Assembly: GCA_016776725.1 (NCBI GenBank)
Contig: JADHSV010000001.1
Span: 1-64,000, forward strand
Source of the DNA: Rhodospirillales bacterium
GTDB lineage: Bacteria; Pseudomonadota; Alphaproteobacteria; Rhodospirillales; Shumkoniaceae
DNA length: 64,000 nt
Direction of reading: 5' to 3'
A program made the translations under genes and the position numbers. The notes under the pieces were generated by a model, which was not told the origin of the DNA, ran no database searches, and saw only the letters and a program-made list of their open reading frames with translations. Shown here piece by piece: positions 36,294 to 44,495 of this stretch. Each line of letters starts with the position of its first letter. Within the stretch, counting starts at the first letter, position 1.

Positions 36294-37565
36294 CTAGCCT
36301 GCCACGGGAACCTTCGCTGCGGCAAGGGCTGCCGCCTGCCGTTCGCCGACCTGTTTCGCGTCGAAGCCGTCGATCAGGTCGTGGAACATGCGGTGCCAGT
36401 TGCATTCGGCGCGCAGGTGCATAAACACGGACCCCAGGCCAATGGCCGCGCGGTCCATCAGCACGAACTCGCGCGGCGGACGCACCCCGCCCGCTTCACG
36501 AAGTTCGCGATGGACCTTTGCGGCAACTTCGGCCCCGTAGGCCCCCGGCGCATTCTCCTGAATGATCCGCACCCGGTCTTCCATGAGCGGCTCATAAAGG
36601 AATTGCGCCCACTGATTAAGAATGCCGATGACGTGACGGTCCAGATTTTCAAACCCCCAGGTTTCGTACGCGTGAACCGCCAAATCCTCGTCGCCGTCAC
36701 GTAACGCGTTATAAAGATCGATCACCGCGCCGACGAAAGCGGGCGGAAAAATACGGACACATCCGAAATCCATGAGATTGACCGAATAGTCGGGGCGAAC
36801 CGTGTAATTGCCCAGATGCGGATCGCCGTGCAGCACGCCGTAGCCGTATAGCGGCATATACCAGGCCCTGAACATGGCATGGGCGACCCGGTTGCGCTCT
36901 TCCAGCGCCGCCTCGCGAACATCCAGCAACGGAATTCCGTCCAGCCAGTTCATGGTGATGAGCCGTGTCGTCGAAAGTTCGGGAACCGGCTCGGGAACGT
37001 GAACGGCGTCCTCGTTTTCCAAAACGGCATCGAACAGCGCCATGTTGGCGACCTCGCGGCCATAATCCAGTTCTTCGCGCAGGCGGGCGGAAAGTTCGGC
37101 GTGAATTTCGCTGGCGTCAATCACCCGGTCGTATCTTCTGAAAACCGCAATCGCCAGTTTCAGTTGCTTCAAATCCGCCTCAACGGCGGACCCCATGTCG
37201 GGATACTGAAGCTTGCAGGCCAATTCGAGCCCGTCATGACCGGTGGCCCGGTGCACCTGCCCCAGTGACGCCGCCGCGCTCGCCTGGTGATCAAACTCGT
37301 CAAATTTGCGCCGCCAGTCTGTGCCCAATTCGGCAGCCATCCGGCGTTTGACGAAGGCCCGCCCCATGGACGGCGCGTTGGTTTGAAGCTGGGCCAACTC
37401 GGCGGTGTATTCGGGCGGCAGCAGATCGGGCACGGTGGCAAGGATCTGCGCGGCCTTCATCAAAGGCCCCTTCAGACCACCCAGGACGCGTTTTAATTGG
37501 ACCGCGTAATCGGTGTCCCCGCCCACAATTCGATCCCCGGCGACTTTCGCCGCCAATCCGCCCAT
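36294..37565 (-). CDS. ABC1/ADCK (UbiB-like) atypical kinase
   Basis: A 423-residue ABC1-family protein. The family-specific KxGQ-type segment reads KGPLMKAAQILATVPDLLP. It is followed by ASAAASLGQVHRATGHDGLELACKLQYP (A-rich loop and ATP-binding Lys), the catalytic loop GVLHGDPHLGNY and the metal site LMDFGCVRI. There is no C-terminal membrane segment, unlike UbiB. Upstream in the same frame the DNA still encodes RNSLSGRVKRYARVGAR, the usual family N-terminus, but without ATG, GTG or TTG before the pepF stop, so I keep the ATG at 37565 (GGAG five bases before). A role in quinone or lipid metabolism is likely. Confidence 0.85.
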   Translation of the reverse strand: MGGLAAKVAGDRIVGGDTDYAVQLKRVLGGLKGPLMKAAQILATVPDLLPPEYTAELAQLQTNAPSMGRAFVKRRMAAELGTDWRRKFDEFDHQASAAASLGQVHRATGHDGLELACKLQYPDMGSAVEADLKQLKLAIAVFRRYDRVIDASEIHAELSARLREELDYGREVANMALFDAVLENEDAVHVPEPVPELSTTRLITMNWLDGIPLLDVREAALEERNRVAHAMFRAWYMPLYGYGVLHGDPHLGNYTVRPDYSVNLMDFGCVRIFPPAFVGAVIDLYNALRDGDEDLAVHAYETWGFENLDRHVIGILNQWAQFLYEPLMEDRVRIIQENAPGAYGAEVAAKVHRELREAGGVRPPREFVLMDRAAIGLGSVFMHLRAECNWHRMFHDLIDGFDAKQVGERQAAALAAAKVPVAG

Positions 37566-37611
37566 TCTGGCTCCAACACGGGCGTAGCGTTTGACCCGGC
37601 CGGATAGGGAA

Positions 37612-39402
37612 TTACGATCCGCCAGTTTCCATGCCCTCCAATTCGTCGATGAAACCCGACACCATGGAAAGTCCGCGCCCCCAGAAGGCCGGATCGGCAG
37701 CGTTCAGACCGAAGGGCGCCAGTATTTCCTTGTGCCACATGGTGCCGCCGGCGCTGAGCATTTCCGTATATTTTGCCTGAAAACCGGAATGGCCCTGCGC
37801 GAACACGTCATACAGGGAATTGACCAGACAATCGCCAAAGGCATAAGCATAAACGTAGAACGGCGAATGGATGAAATGCGGGATATAGGCCCAGAAGCTG
37901 CGGTAGTTGTCATCCAGACGCAAGGCCGGCCCCAGGCTTTCGGTCTGTACGTCCATCCATATCTCGCTTAGCCGGTCCGTGGACATCTCGCCTGATTTGC
38001 GTTCATCGTGCACCCGCCGCTCGAACTCGTGGAAGGCGATTTGCCGGACCACCGTGTTCAGCATGTCCTCGACCTTTCCCGCAATCAGGATGCGCTTGCG
38101 CGCGGGCTCGGTTTCGGCCTTCAGCAACGCCCGGAAGGTCAGCATCTCGCCGAATACGGACGCGGTTTCGGCCAGGGTCAGCGGTGTATCGGACATTAGC
38201 GCACCCTGCCCCGCGGCCAGCACCTGGTGCACGCCGTGGCCCAGTTCGTGGGCCAGGGTCATCACATCGCGCGCCTTGCCATGGAAATTCAGCAAAATAT
38301 ACGGATGCGCCGACGGCACGGTCGGATGGGCGAAGGCACCCGAATCCTTTCCGGCGCGGGGAGCCGCATCAATCCAGCGCTCGTCAAAAAACCGTTTGGC
38401 GATGGCGGCGATGTTGGAGTCGAATGCGCCGTAGGCTTCCAGCACCAGATCGCGCGCCTCATCCCAAGAGTAGCGCCGGTCGCTGTCTTCGGGCAGCGGC
38501 GCGTTGCGGTCCCAGTAATCCAGCTTGTCGGCACCGAACCACTTGGCCTTAAGGCCGTAATAGCGGTGCGCCAGATTGGGGTACGCGTCGCGCACCGACC
38601 CGACCAGCGCCTCAACCACCTCGTCCTCGACGAAATTTCCCAGATTGCGCGATGAAACCGGGCGTTCGAAGTTACGCCACTCGTCCTCAATCTCCTTGTC
38701 CTTGGCGAGCGTGTTGGTAATCAGCCCGAAAAGCCGAAGGTTTTCGGTCAACACCGCACCCAACGCCTTCGCGGCTTTCTCGCGGGCACTGCCGTCCTTG
38801 TCGGACAGAAGGTTGAGGGTCTCCGACAAGCTAAGTTCCTTGCCATCCACGTCGAAGCGCAAGGACGCCATGGTCTCATCGAACAGCCGCGTCCACGCAG
38901 CGCGCCCGGTGACCGATTTTTCATGCAGCAGCTTTTCGGCCTCATCCGACAGCTGATGCGGGCGAAAAACGCGAACGTCGCGCACCCACGGTGCATAATT
39001 GGCGGCCCCGGTTTCCTTCAATTGCGCGGCCAGCACGGCGTCGTCGATGCGGTTAAGCTCCAGCGTGAAGAATAGGGTCTCGGTCGAAATCACGGTGATG
39101 CGTTCGGCCAGCGTTTGATAAAAGCGCCCGTTCTCGGGGTTCTCAACATCGCCCGCAAATAGAAGCTGGGCGAAGCTCATGGCCTTGTGCAGGCGTTCGG
39201 CGATTTGTTCGTATTCGCCGATGGCCTTGCCCAGCGTCTCGCCGTCCAGTTCCGCCAACCGCCCTTCATATGCGTCACGAAACGCCTTTGAACGTTCAGC
39301 CGCCCATTGCAGATCGTCTTCAAGCTCGGGCGCGCCCGCATCCGCATACAGATGGCTCAGATCCCAATCCGGCAGCGATTTCGGCGTTTCGGTATTTGTC
39401 AT
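37612..39402 (-). CDS. pepF: Oligoendopeptidase F (M3 family metallopeptidase)
   Basis: Cytosolic zinc oligopeptidase. The 596 residues include the PepF N-terminal domain and the M3 catalytic site TLAHELGHGVHQVLA (HExxH), with the downstream Glu in LAETASVFGEMLTF. The start is the ATG at 39402 (MTNTETPKSLPDWDLSHLY) behind GGGAGGG, rather than the earlier in-frame codon at 39429. It leads a same-strand group with the ABC1 kinase and ybjQ. Confidence 0.93.
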   Translation of the reverse strand: MTNTETPKSLPDWDLSHLYADAGAPELEDDLQWAAERSKAFRDAYEGRLAELDGETLGKAIGEYEQIAERLHKAMSFAQLLFAGDVENPENGRFYQTLAERITVISTETLFFTLELNRIDDAVLAAQLKETGAANYAPWVRDVRVFRPHQLSDEAEKLLHEKSVTGRAAWTRLFDETMASLRFDVDGKELSLSETLNLLSDKDGSAREKAAKALGAVLTENLRLFGLITNTLAKDKEIEDEWRNFERPVSSRNLGNFVEDEVVEALVGSVRDAYPNLAHRYYGLKAKWFGADKLDYWDRNAPLPEDSDRRYSWDEARDLVLEAYGAFDSNIAAIAKRFFDERWIDAAPRAGKDSGAFAHPTVPSAHPYILLNFHGKARDVMTLAHELGHGVHQVLAAGQGALMSDTPLTLAETASVFGEMLTFRALLKAETEPARKRILIAGKVEDMLNTVVRQIAFHEFERRVHDERKSGEMSTDRLSEIWMDVQTESLGPALRLDDNYRSFWAYIPHFIHSPFYVYAYAFGDCLVNSLYDVFAQGHSGFQAKYTEMLSAGGTMWHKEILAPFGLNAADPAFWGRGLSMVSGFIDELEGMETGGS

Positions 39403-39506
39403 TCGTCCCTCCCTGTGATGAGGACGCATATAATGCAGGCTTGGGAAAGCGGCAACCGCAATGATATGTTCCGTCTCAACGAACGCAGCGCGGGAGCCGG
39501 GATAAC

Positions 39507-41270
39507 ATGACCGAAAACATCACCATTTGGCCCAACCTGGTAACCATGTTTTTCTCGCAGGCCGAAAGGCTGGCCGACAAACCATTTCTTTGGGCCAAGA
39601 ATGGCGGCGTTTATGAGCCACTTAGCTGGCGCGAGACGGCTTCGCGCGTCGTGCAGCTTGCCCGTGGCCTGCGCGCCCTGGGCGTGGTCGCGGGCGACCG
39701 CATCGTTCTTGTTTCGGAAAACCGCCCCGAATGGCTGATCGCGGATATGGCGATTATGGCGTCCGGCGCCATATCGGTCCCCGCCTACACCACCAACACC
39801 GAAGCCGACCACCTGCATATACTGGAGAACAGCGGCGCCAAGGGGGTCATCGTGTCCACCCGGCGGCTTGCCGAAAAACTAATTCCGGCCGCCCACCGCG
39901 CCGACGAAACCCATTTCGTTGTCGCCATTGAGCCGCCCGAAATCGCGCAGCACCTGACCCTCGATCTGCATGCCTGGGACGACGTTCTGGCCTCGGGAGA
40001 AAACGGCGGCGATATTGCCGCCGACGCCGAGAAATTCCAGCGCACCGATACCGCCTGTATCATTTACACATCGGGAACAGGCGGCGCACCGAAGGGCGTG
40101 ATGCTGCATCACGGCGCTATTTTGCACAATTGCGAAGGGGCGGATGACGCCTTGCGCGAACTTGGCCTGGGCCACGAGGTGTTTCTTTCCTTCCTGCCCC
40201 TATCGCACTCCTACGAGCATTCGCCCGGCCAGTTTTTCCCCATTCTGATCGGGGCCGACATCTATTACGCCGAAAGCGCCGAATTGCTGATCACGAATAT
40301 GGGGCAGGCGCGCCCCTCGATTATGGTTTCGGTGCCCAGGCTGTACGAGTTGATGCGAACCCGCATTCTGGCCGGCGTGCGCAAGCAAGGCGGCCTGCGC
40401 GAGAAGATGTTTCACAAAACGGTGGCATTGGGGCGCAAACGCCATCTGGGCGGCGGTTCGCTGGGTTTCGGCGAAGCTATCGTGGACGCCATACTGGATA
40501 AGCTGGTGCGCGCCAAGGTGCGTGCGCGGTTTGGTGGGCGCTTGAAGGCCATGGTGTCAGGCGGCGCGCCGCTCAATCCTGATATCGGTCTGTTCTTCAC
40601 GGCGCTGGGATTGCGCGTCCTGCAAGGATACGGGCAAACGGAATCGGCCCCGGTGGTCAGCGTTAACAGGCCCGGCAAGGTGAAAATGCACACCGTTGGC
40701 CCGCCCCTTATCAATACCGAAGTGCGCATCGCCGAGGACGGTGAAATCCTGATCAGGGGCGAGCTGGTCATGCAGGGGTATTGGCGCGATCCCGAACTAA
40801 GCGCCCAAACCGTCAAGGATGGCTGGCTTCACACCGGCGATATCGGCGTCATCGATGCCGATGGCTATATTCAGATCACCGACCGCAAGAAGGACATCAT
40901 CGTCAATTCCGGCGGTGACAACATTTCGCCGCAACGGGTCGAAGGCATTCTTACCCTGGAGCCTGAAATCGCCCAGGCCATGGTATACGGCGATCAAAAG
41001 CCGCATCTGGTGGGCATCCTGATCCCCGACGCCGAATGGCTGAAAGGCTGGAAAGCGGCCAACGGACCCGACGCTGACGTTCACGGCGCGCTGAGCGCCG
41101 CCGTCGACCGCGTGAACAAGGATTTATCCAACATTGAAAAGGTGCGCCGCTTCATCGTCGGCGACGAGGCGTTCTCCATCGACAACGAACAAATGACCCC
41201 GACCTTGAAGGTCCGCCGCCATAAGATCACCGAGGTCTACGGCGAGCGGTTGGAGGGCCTTTACGGTTAA
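39507..41270 (+). CDS. Long-chain acyl-CoA synthetase (AMP-forming)
   Basis: ANL-superfamily ligase of 587 residues that activates fatty acids with ATP and CoA. The P-loop is CIIYTSGTGGAPKGVMLHHGA, the core is LRVLQGYGQTESAPVV, and the hinge is GWLHTGDIGVIDADGYIQITDRKKDIIVNSGGDNISP. It resembles the FadD15/long-chain group by length and by the SHSYEHSPGQFFP segment. It is divergent from pepF. Its last four bases overlap the convergent panE stop. Confidence 0.9.
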   Translation: MTENITIWPNLVTMFFSQAERLADKPFLWAKNGGVYEPLSWRETASRVVQLARGLRALGVVAGDRIVLVSENRPEWLIADMAIMASGAISVPAYTTNTEADHLHILENSGAKGVIVSTRRLAEKLIPAAHRADETHFVVAIEPPEIAQHLTLDLHAWDDVLASGENGGDIAADAEKFQRTDTACIIYTSGTGGAPKGVMLHHGAILHNCEGADDALRELGLGHEVFLSFLPLSHSYEHSPGQFFPILIGADIYYAESAELLITNMGQARPSIMVSVPRLYELMRTRILAGVRKQGGLREKMFHKTVALGRKRHLGGGSLGFGEAIVDAILDKLVRAKVRARFGGRLKAMVSGGAPLNPDIGLFFTALGLRVLQGYGQTESAPVVSVNRPGKVKMHTVGPPLINTEVRIAEDGEILIRGELVMQGYWRDPELSAQTVKDGWLHTGDIGVIDADGYIQITDRKKDIIVNSGGDNISPQRVEGILTLEPEIAQAMVYGDQKPHLVGILIPDAEWLKGWKAANGPDADVHGALSAAVDRVNKDLSNIEKVRRFIVGDEAFSIDNEQMTPTLKVRRHKITEVYGERLEGLYG

Positions 41271-42190
41271 AAACGGGCGCGGCGCTGCTCATAAGCCTGA
41301 AGATGGCAGTAGGCGATTCGCAGGCCGGGCGTGGCGACGCCGAATTCGTGGCCCCTTGCGACCATGTAACCCAGAATATGCTCGCCTTCGATCAAACTGC
41401 CGTTCTCGATATCGCGCAGCATGGACGCCGTGAAGGCCGATCCCTTTTCGGTCAAAAGCGAACTCGCGGTCTCTATCGCCTTGGGGCTGGGCCTGTGTCC
41501 CGCCGCCTCGGCTACGGCGATGCATTCGTCCAGCAGTTCCAGAACGATGGTTTCGCCCTCGTCGGTCGCCACGATGTCGCCGACGCTGGCGCGCATCAGA
41601 CAGGTCGATGAGGCCAGGGTGCTGAGCAGCACCAACTTCTCCCAGCCGTCCTGCGCGATGTCCGGGCTCAAACGCACATGCACCGGCGTTTCGGCCAGCA
41701 AATCGCCAAGCGCCTGACAGCGCGCCGATACGCCGCCGTCGCGTTCGCCCAAGGTCATTGAATGAAGCTGGTTCAGGTGATGGATTTCGCCATCGTTCGT
41801 GAGCGTCGCGGCCAAATGGCATAATCCGCCGATGACGCGTTCGGCGCCGAAGCGGGCGTCCAGGGCTTCATAATGCGCAAGTCCGTTGAGCAGGGGCAGA
41901 ACGGCTGAATTGGGGCCCACGGCGGGCGCGATCGCATCCAATGAACTTTCAAGGTCGTAGGATTTGTTGGTCAGAATGACCATATCGAACGCCTGGTCGA
42001 GTTGCCCGTCCATGTAGGTTTTGACCGGAGTTGCGATATCGCCGAACCCGCTTTTGACCACCAGACCGTTTTTGGCAAGCTGCTGGGCACGCCGTTCGCG
42101 CACAAAAAACGAAACGTCGGCGCCCGCTTCGGCCAGGCGTCCGCCGAAATAACCGCCAACCGCTCCCGCACCAAGAACCAGAATTTTCAT
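41267..42190 (-). CDS. panE: 2-dehydropantoate 2-reductase (ApbA/PanE family)
   Basis: NADPH-dependent reductase of 307 residues in pantothenate synthesis. The N-terminal dinucleotide loop is ILVLGAGAVGGYFGGRLAEAG, and the C-terminal domain has WEKLVLLSTLASSTCLMRASVG (catalytic Lys) and the substrate segment SMLRDIENGSLIEGEHILGYMV. It lies 21 bases after the epimerase gene on the same strand. Paralogues of this family act on other 2-keto acids, so the substrate is likely but not proven. Confidence 0.87.
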   Translation of the reverse strand: MKILVLGAGAVGGYFGGRLAEAGADVSFFVRERRAQQLAKNGLVVKSGFGDIATPVKTYMDGQLDQAFDMVILTNKSYDLESSLDAIAPAVGPNSAVLPLLNGLAHYEALDARFGAERVIGGLCHLAATLTNDGEIHHLNQLHSMTLGERDGGVSARCQALGDLLAETPVHVRLSPDIAQDGWEKLVLLSTLASSTCLMRASVGDIVATDEGETIVLELLDECIAVAEAAGHRPSPKAIETASSLLTEKGSAFTASMLRDIENGSLIEGEHILGYMVARGHEFGVATPGLRIAYCHLQAYEQRRARF

Positions 42191-42211
42191 CGCCAGCAGG
42201 CTCCTTTTTCG

Positions 42212-43186
42212 TTAGACGCCGTAATGTTCCCGATACCACGAAATGAATTTCGGCACGCCTTCGCTGATGGGCGTTTTCGGAACAAAGCCGAAATCGCGTG
42301 TCGCCGCCTCGATATCGGCGTAGGTTTCGGCTACGTCACCCGGCTGCATGGGCAGGAACTCGATCTCGGCCTTCATGCCCAGCGCGCGTTCGATTTCGCC
42401 GATGTAGTCCATCAGGCTTTCGCTGCTGCTGTTGCCGATATTGTAGACGCGCGCAGACGCCTCGCCCTCGGACGGCGGATGATCCATGCACGAAACGACG
42501 CCGGCCACGATATCGTCGATATAGGTGAAATCGCGCCGCATGTTCCCGTTGTTGAAAACAGGAATGGGTTCACCGGCCAAAATTTTCTTGGCGAAGATGA
42601 AAGCCGCCATATCCGGACGGCCCCACGGCCCGTAGACCGTGAAAAAGCGCAATCCCGTCAACGGCATGGCGAACAGATGGCCGTAGGCGTGGCAAATCAT
42701 TTCGGATGATTTCTTTGTCGCCGCATAAAGCGATATGGGCGTATCCACCCGGTCTTGCGTTGAAAACGGCAACTTGGTGTTGGTTCCGTAAACCGACGAA
42801 GACGAGGCGTAGACGAAATGATCCAGCCGATCCAGCCCGCGTGCGGCCTCCAAAAGAACCAGTAATCCCTCGATATTGCTGCGCGTATAGGCAAACGGAT
42901 TGACCAGCGAGTAGCGTACCCCGGCCTGCGCGGCAAGATTAATGATTTTGGTGATTGTGGAATGGCGGGCGAACAGTTTCCCCATGGCGTCGCGATCGGA
43001 AATATCGGCCTTTTCGAAGGAAAAACCTTTCCATTCAGCCAATTTGGCAAGCCGCGCCTGCTTGAGGGAAACGTCGTAATAGTCGTTGACCTCATCAACT
43101 CCCACGACCGTTTCTCCACGCCCCAGCAATGCAAGCGACGTGTGAAATCCGATAAAACCAGCCGCGCCCGTGACCAGAACCGCCAT
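42212..43186 (-). CDS. NAD-dependent epimerase, UDP-glucuronate 4-epimerase type
   Basis: Short-chain dehydrogenase/epimerase of 324 residues. It starts VLVTGAAGFIGFHTSLALL, has the VYGTNTKLPF and YAATKKSSE (YxxxK) catalytic motifs, and contains AAQAGVRYSLVNPFAY, LTGLRFFTVYGPWGRPDMA and RRDFTYIDDIV, which are typical of enzymes making UDP-galacturonate from UDP-glucuronate. It would supply precursors for surface polysaccharide. No other polysaccharide genes are nearby. The panE gene follows on the same strand. Confidence 0.9.
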   Translation of the reverse strand: MAVLVTGAAGFIGFHTSLALLGRGETVVGVDEVNDYYDVSLKQARLAKLAEWKGFSFEKADISDRDAMGKLFARHSTITKIINLAAQAGVRYSLVNPFAYTRSNIEGLLVLLEAARGLDRLDHFVYASSSSVYGTNTKLPFSTQDRVDTPISLYAATKKSSEMICHAYGHLFAMPLTGLRFFTVYGPWGRPDMAAFIFAKKILAGEPIPVFNNGNMRRDFTYIDDIVAGVVSCMDHPPSEGEASARVYNIGNSSSESLMDYIGEIERALGMKAEIEFLPMQPGDVAETYADIEAATRDFGFVPKTPISEGVPKFISWYREHYGV

Positions 43187-43841
43187 TCAACCTATCCCGA
43201 TTTTCCGTTTACGTTGGCTTCGTATAGCGCGGGAACGCCGTGAAATCATCCAAAACCTCACACCTGTCGAAAACCCGCATCTGAAATGCGGCAGCCCGGG
43301 CGCCAGGGTGAATACTTGCGCGAAGGCAGCAAAATTACCGCCGCGGCCCAATATCCAATCACTCCCGAAGATTCTCCCAAATTCCAACCAATCAGTTGAT
43401 AAATGACGGGAGCAATTCGTGCAAATCAATAGTCTATTACTTTTGAATGATTTTATTTTTAATATTATTTTCAACTAATGTATCCATTGATTTCATACTT
43501 GTGACAAAAGCGCTCTTACGCTATTAGTAAACATAGATAATAAAGAGCGGGCTTGCGAAAAAAATGCCTTTGCTAACGAGCATTTTTAGGTGGTTTGCCC
43601 CGATGAAGACGCGGACGCGTCCTTCGTCTTTATTTGAAGCATCAAAAATATACTGCAAGTCATTTGCATTTGCACAGTTAAGCCGGATGATCAGAGGGGA
43701 TCGCCGGTTGTCGTGTTTGGGAAACACACGATAGCGCCTTCTCGTTTTTGATGGCGCGCCCCCCACGTCACGGGCCTGATCCGGGGCGTTGCGGGGAGTT
43801 AAAGGGGGATTTGTTTTTTTAGAATTCGCGAAACCGTCGGG
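43187..43841. other. Long intergenic region, partly AT-rich
   Basis: About 650 bases without a gene that I can support. 43380-43550 is clearly AT-richer than its surroundings. Small hairpins occur, for example TCGTGTTT/AAACACACGA near 43710-43735 and GCGCC/GGCGC near 43735-43760. A T run at 43811-43820 follows GGGGGA that could pair with CCCCCC near 43760, a possible weak terminator. Two minus-strand frames (43187-43474 and 43524-43850) lack recognisable features. It probably holds the promoter and long leader of the cassette that follows. Confidence 0.5.
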
Positions 43842-43931
43842 TGGGAACAAGCGTCACCTCAACCATCGGAGTGCTTGTTCTTCCGTCTTTCGCGTTACGA
43901 GGCAACAAAAGCAATAACAAGCACTTTTTTT
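43842..43931 (+). promoter_or_regulatory. Attenuator-like leader with mutually exclusive hairpins
   Basis: Segment A GAACAAGC (43845-43852) can pair with segment B GCTTGTTC (43873-43880). The same segment B as AGTGCTTGTT (43870-43879) can instead pair perfectly with segment C AACAAGCACT (43916-43925), which is followed by seven T. B:C is a terminator and A:B would prevent it. Such a switch is the mechanics of a riboswitch or attenuator. No leader peptide is obvious. The first gene starts 32 bases later. Confidence 0.6.
43870..43931 (+). terminator. Conditional terminator of the leader (B:C form)
   Basis: A 10-bp stem AGTGCTTGTT/AACAAGCACT with a long loop, followed by TTTTTTT (43925-43931). 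Confidence 0.6.
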
Positions 43932-43962
43932 GCGGAAGAGACAACTTTAGGAGGAAGACTAA

Positions 43963-44142
43963 ATGGCTGAAGAAAGCGTAGCGGCCAGCGTGGAAGCGCC
44001 GGCGGAACACGCCGAAATCGCGATTGATGCGCCTGAACCTTGGGAGCCGTTCGAGACCCAGCTGGTCAGCTGGAGTATTGGCATCGGCATTGCCGGGCTG
44101 ATCGTTCTCGGCACTCTGGTCAATATCTATCTTCTCGATTAG
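43963..44142 (+). CDS. Small single-span membrane protein of the transporter cassette
   Basis: A 59-residue protein with a strong ribosome-binding site (AGGAGGAA, ten bases before the ATG). The first half is acidic and Ala/Glu-rich with PEPWEPFETQLVSW; the second half is one membrane segment (about 37-57, IGIGIAGLIVLGTLVNIYLL). I do not recognise the family. The position directly behind the switch-like leader and ahead of an 83-residue gene and a YeiH-like transporter suggests an accessory subunit or regulator of that transporter. Confidence 0.75.
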   Translation: MAEESVAASVEAPAEHAEIAIDAPEPWEPFETQLVSWSIGIGIAGLIVLGTLVNIYLLD

Positions 44143-44178
44143 GCGACGCGGATCGTACTTGCGATAAAGGAGCCTTTT

Positions 44179-44430
44179 ATGAAGGCGGACATTGACATGG
44201 TCATCAGCCACGACGGCGAAAAGTGGATCGCACGAAACGATTCCATGGCCGTTGAGGGAAGGTCTTTCCCGGAGCTCGACGCTAATCTCGTCGAATCCCT
44301 TCGGGAAACCGGCCGGTACGATGGCTCACACCTGACCGTTTTCATGGGTTTCGATATCACGACGATCCCATCCTGGATTCATCAGTACGCCCCGCACTAC
44401 TTCAATCGCTACGTCCATGTGGACGTGTGA
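44179..44430 (+). CDS. Small soluble protein of the transporter cassette
   Basis: An 83-residue protein with AAGGAG before the ATG. It starts MKADIDMVISHDGEKWIARN and contains VEGRSFPELDANLVESLRE, resembling the small beta-beta-alpha domains of HicB-like proteins, then an aromatic C-terminus (SWIHQYAPHYFNRYVHVDV). There is no membrane segment or zinc motif. I do not recognise a characterised family. It lies 36 bases after the 59-residue gene and 65 bases before the transporter. Confidence 0.72.
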   Translation: MKADIDMVISHDGEKWIARNDSMAVEGRSFPELDANLVESLRETGRYDGSHLTVFMGFDITTIPSWIHQYAPHYFNRYVHVDV

Positions 44431-44495
44431 CGCGGGGTCATCGCCGAAGATTTCGGGAAATGTCTGAGAAATGAACTCGAATTACGGGGGATGAA

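Noticed and set aside
43187-43474. Minus-strand open frame of 95 codons upstream of the epimerase
   Set aside because: Rich in Lys/Ile/Arg from AT-rich DNA, no start signal or family resemblance, and probably non-coding.
43524-43850. Minus-strand open frame of 108 codons before the YeiH-like cassette
   Set aside because: No ribosome-binding site, no recognisable domain, odd composition, and it crosses the structured leader of the plus-strand cassette.
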